Assembly (NCBI GenBank): GCA_024225195.1
Contig: JAAEMV010000331.1
Coordinates: forward strand, 1 to 34,098
Length of the DNA: 34,098 nt
Direction: 5' to 3'
Source of the DNA: Planctomycetaceae bacterium
GTDB lineage: Bacteria > Planctomycetota > Planctomycetia > Pirellulales > Pirellulaceae
Part shown: positions 31,999 to 34,098 of the stretch, in pieces
Layout: each line of letters opens with the position of its first letter
Position numbering within the stretch: the first letter of the stretch is position 1
Program-made: the position numbers and the translations under genes
The notes under the pieces: model-generated
Told to the model about the DNA's origin: nothing
The model's database searches: none
The model's input: only the letters and a program-made list of their open reading frames with translations

Positions 31999-32010
31999 AA
32001 TCGTACGATT
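31999..32010. promoter_or_regulatory. Perfect 12-base palindrome before the cytochrome/DUF1549 gene
   Basis: AATCGTACGATT lies 14 bases before the ATG at 32025, inside the 131-base divergent region. It could be a regulator site. No promoter pair was confidently assigned around it. Confidence 0.3.
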
Positions 32011-32024
32011 GCTGGAATACTGAA

Positions 32025-34098
32025 ATGACTAAGCATAATTTAACTTATCAGATTTGCCTTGGTGTAGTCTTCTTTCTCAATTTAATGTCGCACATTGGGT
32101 TTGGACAGGATCAGGTGAAGGTTAGCTTTGCCAATCAAGTACGGCCTATTTTTGAAAAGCACTGCTACTCTTGTCATGGTCCCGCCGCTCAAGAAAGCGA
32201 ATATCGGTTAGACGTCAAAAGTGCTGCGATGGGTGTTGGTGATCGTGGTGATCAGCCAATCGAAGTTGGCGATCGAAAACATAGCCCATTGTTTATGTTT
32301 GTTAGCGGTGCCGCGGACGATGAGCGAATGCCCCCAGTTGGTTCGGGTGAATCACTTAATCCGAAAGAGGTTGAGATTGTTGGCCGATGGATAGATGAAG
32401 GTGCGAGTTGGCCGGACGAATTTGCGAATGAATCAGCAATTGAATCAGGGCGGCAACAAATTAAAACAGATCATTGGTCATTTCAGCCGGTAGTCGATCA
32501 TGTCCCTCCCGGCGTCGAGTGGCCGTTGCCGGTAAATTTTCCCATTCGGGGAGCGGTAGATCAATTTATTAGCCGGAGTCTTCAAGAGAGCAGGCTTCGT
32601 CCATCGTTGCCGGCGGATCGCAGAACGCTAATTCGGCGGGTCTATCTGAATATGCTTGGTCTTTATCCAACGTCTGAACAGGTTGAAAATTTTCTTGCTG
32701 ATAAATCTGAATTTGCGTATCCGAATTTGATCGAACAGGTTTTGGCAAGTCCTCATTACGGTGAACGTTGGGCGCGTCATTGGTTAGATGTTGTTCGCTT
32801 TGGCGAATCAACTGGCTACGAAGTAAATAGAGATCGGGCGAATGCTTATTACTATCGAGATTATGTGATTGACTCACTCAACAACGATAAGTCCTACCAA
32901 GATTTTATTCTTGAACAGCTCGCGGGTGATTCGATTGGATCGGATGTCGGAACTGGATTTTTGGTCGGCGGCGCTCACGACATAGTGAAAAGCCCGGATA
33001 AAAATTTGACACTCATGCAGCGGGAAGATGAGTTAGCCGATTATGTGAACACCACCAGCACGACGTTTTTAGGTTTAACCGTCGGGTGTGCTCGATGCCA
33101 TAACCATAAATTTGATCCCATTCTTCAATCGGACTACTATTCACTTCAAGCGGTATTCGCCGGGGTTCAACATGGTGAGCGAAAGCTTAAAGAACACTTG
33201 GATCCATCCGTTCAGATAACAATGGACAAACTTGAAGCAGAGCGAATATCTTGTCAGCAAGAAATTGCTGAACTTGAAAATAGACTTTCTCCGCTGACGG
33301 CCAAAGCGGTTGATTCGCCGGCGGTGAATGCCAAGCAGAACGTCGATAGTTTTCCACCCACCGAAGCGAAATTCATTCGATTCAAAATCTTTCGAACGAA
33401 TGGGGCAGAACCTTGTATTGATGAACTGGAAGTGTTCTCTCATCAAGATCAGAAAAATGTGGCGCTGGCATCGAACGGGTGTAAGGTTCGCTCCTCAGGT
33501 GATTATCAGAATAATCCAAAACATAAATTGAAACACATTAATGACGGCAAGTATGGAAATGATTTCAGTTGGATATCTAATCAAAAAGGCGCGGGTTGGG
33601 TAGAGATTGAATTGCCAGCGGCGACAACAATTGACCAGATCGTTTGGGGACGAGAACGAAACGGTGCCTACGCCGACCGTTTAGCACTTGGTTACATCAT
33701 CGAAGTTTCGGTGGATGGGAAAAACTATCAGCGAGTTTCTGGTTCGTCGAGACGACCATCGAGTGTGGCGGGGTTATCTGTGTTAGATCCGGATGCGATA
33801 CGGCTCCTTTCTGAACCAGATGCTGCGAAAGCGAAAAAATTGTTGACGCTGTTAAAACAAACGGAATCTCAGCTTGCCAAATTGACTCAGTCGATCCCGA
33901 CTGCTTACGTGGGGAAATTCTCTAAGCCGCCCGTGATTAAACGTCTGTACCGTGGTGATCCACTTTCTCCCCGGGAGGAAGTTTATCCAGACGCTCTGGC
34001 CGTTCTGGGAACGTTGGGAATGACTTCGGATGAACCGGAGCACAGTCGGCGACTCAAGTTAGCCAAGTGGATCGCTTCTGAGGATAATCCGCTAACGG
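32025..34098 (+). CDS. Planctomycete cytochrome-type protein (PSCyt1/DUF1549, with discoidin-like insert), 3' truncated
   Basis: The frame is open from the ATG at 32025 to the window end, so the ORF track missed it; about 691 residues are visible. A signal-like N-terminus (CLGVVFFLNLMSHIGFGQ) is followed by a first haem motif CYSCHG in QVRPIFEKHCYSCHGPAA, the PSCyt1 domain. DUF1549 follows, with RRVYLNMLGLYPTSEQV and GERWARHWLDVVRFGES, and contains a second CxxCH-type site in GCARCHNHKFDPI. A coil and then a F5/8 type C (discoidin-like) domain come next: FKIFRTNGAEPCIDELEVFS to GYIIEVSVDGKNYQRVSG. At the edge, PREEVYPDALAVLG and LAKWIASEDNPLT announce the DUF1553 domain. These exported proteins are characteristic of planctomycetes, usually sit next to a DUF1501 gene, and have unknown function. 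Confidence 0.92.
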   Translation, partial: MTKHNLTYQICLGVVFFLNLMSHIGFGQDQVKVSFANQVRPIFEKHCYSCHGPAAQESEYRLDVKSAAMGVGDRGDQPIEVGDRKHSPLFMFVSGAADDERMPPVGSGESLNPKEVEIVGRWIDEGASWPDEFANESAIESGRQQIKTDHWSFQPVVDHVPPGVEWPLPVNFPIRGAVDQFISRSLQESRLRPSLPADRRTLIRRVYLNMLGLYPTSEQVENFLADKSEFAYPNLIEQVLASPHYGERWARHWLDVVRFGESTGYEVNRDRANAYYYRDYVIDSLNNDKSYQDFILEQLAGDSIGSDVGTGFLVGGAHDIVKSPDKNLTLMQREDELADYVNTTSTTFLGLTVGCARCHNHKFDPILQSDYYSLQAVFAGVQHGERKLKEHLDPSVQITMDKLEAERISCQQEIAELENRLSPLTAKAVDSPAVNAKQNVDSFPPTEAKFIRFKIFRTNGAEPCIDELEVFSHQDQKNVALASNGCKVRSSGDYQNNPKHKLKHINDGKYGNDFSWISNQKGAGWVEIELPAATTIDQIVWGRERNGAYADRLALGYIIEVSVDGKNYQRVSGSSRRPSSVAGLSVLDPDAIRLLSEPDAAKAKKLLTLLKQTESQLAKLTQSIPTAYVGKFSKPPVIKRLYRGDPLSPREEVYPDALAVLGTLGMTSDEPEHSRRLKLAKWIASEDNPLT

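Noticed and set aside
1-34098. Mobile elements, CRISPR arrays, toxin-antitoxin pairs or phage defence genes
   Set aside because: No transposase, integrase, terminal inverted repeats, regularly spaced repeats or known defence domains were seen on either strand.

Overview
The window looks like a chromosomal segment from a planctomycete, probably a relative of the Pirellulaceae. This is inferred from gene content only. The markers are two DUF1559-type proteins with prepilin N-termini, a planctomycete-type cytochrome (PSCyt/DUF1549) protein, four formylglycine sulfatases in a row, a secreted EF-hand protein with Gly/Arg-rich repeats, several Tat-exported proteins, and many genes with no clear Shine-Dalgarno sequence. 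No tRNA, rRNA, CRISPR array, transposase or phage gene was recognised.

Layout. 1-253 is the tail of a Gfo/Idh/MocA-type oxidoreductase. 281-6739 is mostly housekeeping: a YycJ-like metallo-hydrolase, a family 2 glycosyltransferase, an unusually long prephenate dehydratase, an ammonium transporter and a zinc-ribbon Nudix hydrolase. 6777-12407 holds a lipoprotein of the DUF255/YyaL family, a secreted transglutaminase-like protein, an enolase-superfamily enzyme resembling cis-3-hydroxy-L-proline dehydratase, and an MtfA-type zinc peptidase. 12671-18573 is a run of plus-strand exported proteins: Tat intradiol dioxygenase, EF-hand protein, SMP-30/esterase fusion and two pilin-like DUF1559 proteins. 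18755-22543 holds a CoA-type Nudix hydrolase, a CPXCG zinc-ribbon protein and a large Tat-exported PhoD-like phosphatase. 22822-23115 is a small secreted protein. 23491-30339 is a four-sulfatase cluster, probably one operon. It is followed by a cupin and an Asp-box/Ycf48-like propeller on the minus strand, and by a cytochrome/DUF1549 protein with a discoidin-like insert that runs off the right edge.

How the genes may work together. The sulfatases, and perhaps the PSCyt protein, fit degradation of sulfated polysaccharide outside the cytoplasm. The four sulfatases come from visibly different subfamilies, so they may act on different positions of one substrate. The rest is a set of small, largely independent transcription units, several closed by clear intrinsic terminators.

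The strongest unusual observation is the 742-residue protein at 2100-4328. It is an in-frame tandem duplication of the whole P-protein (chorismate mutase, prephenate dehydratase, ACT, then the same three again). The two chorismate mutase domains have lost complementary active-site residues: the first keeps the Arg11 equivalent but lacks Lys39, Arg51, Ser84 and Gln88 equivalents, and the second is the reverse. Because AroQ-type mutases build each site from two subunits, with Arg11 supplied in trans, the fused protein may form an internal pseudo-dimer with exactly one working composite site. All domain calls and residue alignments were made by eye.
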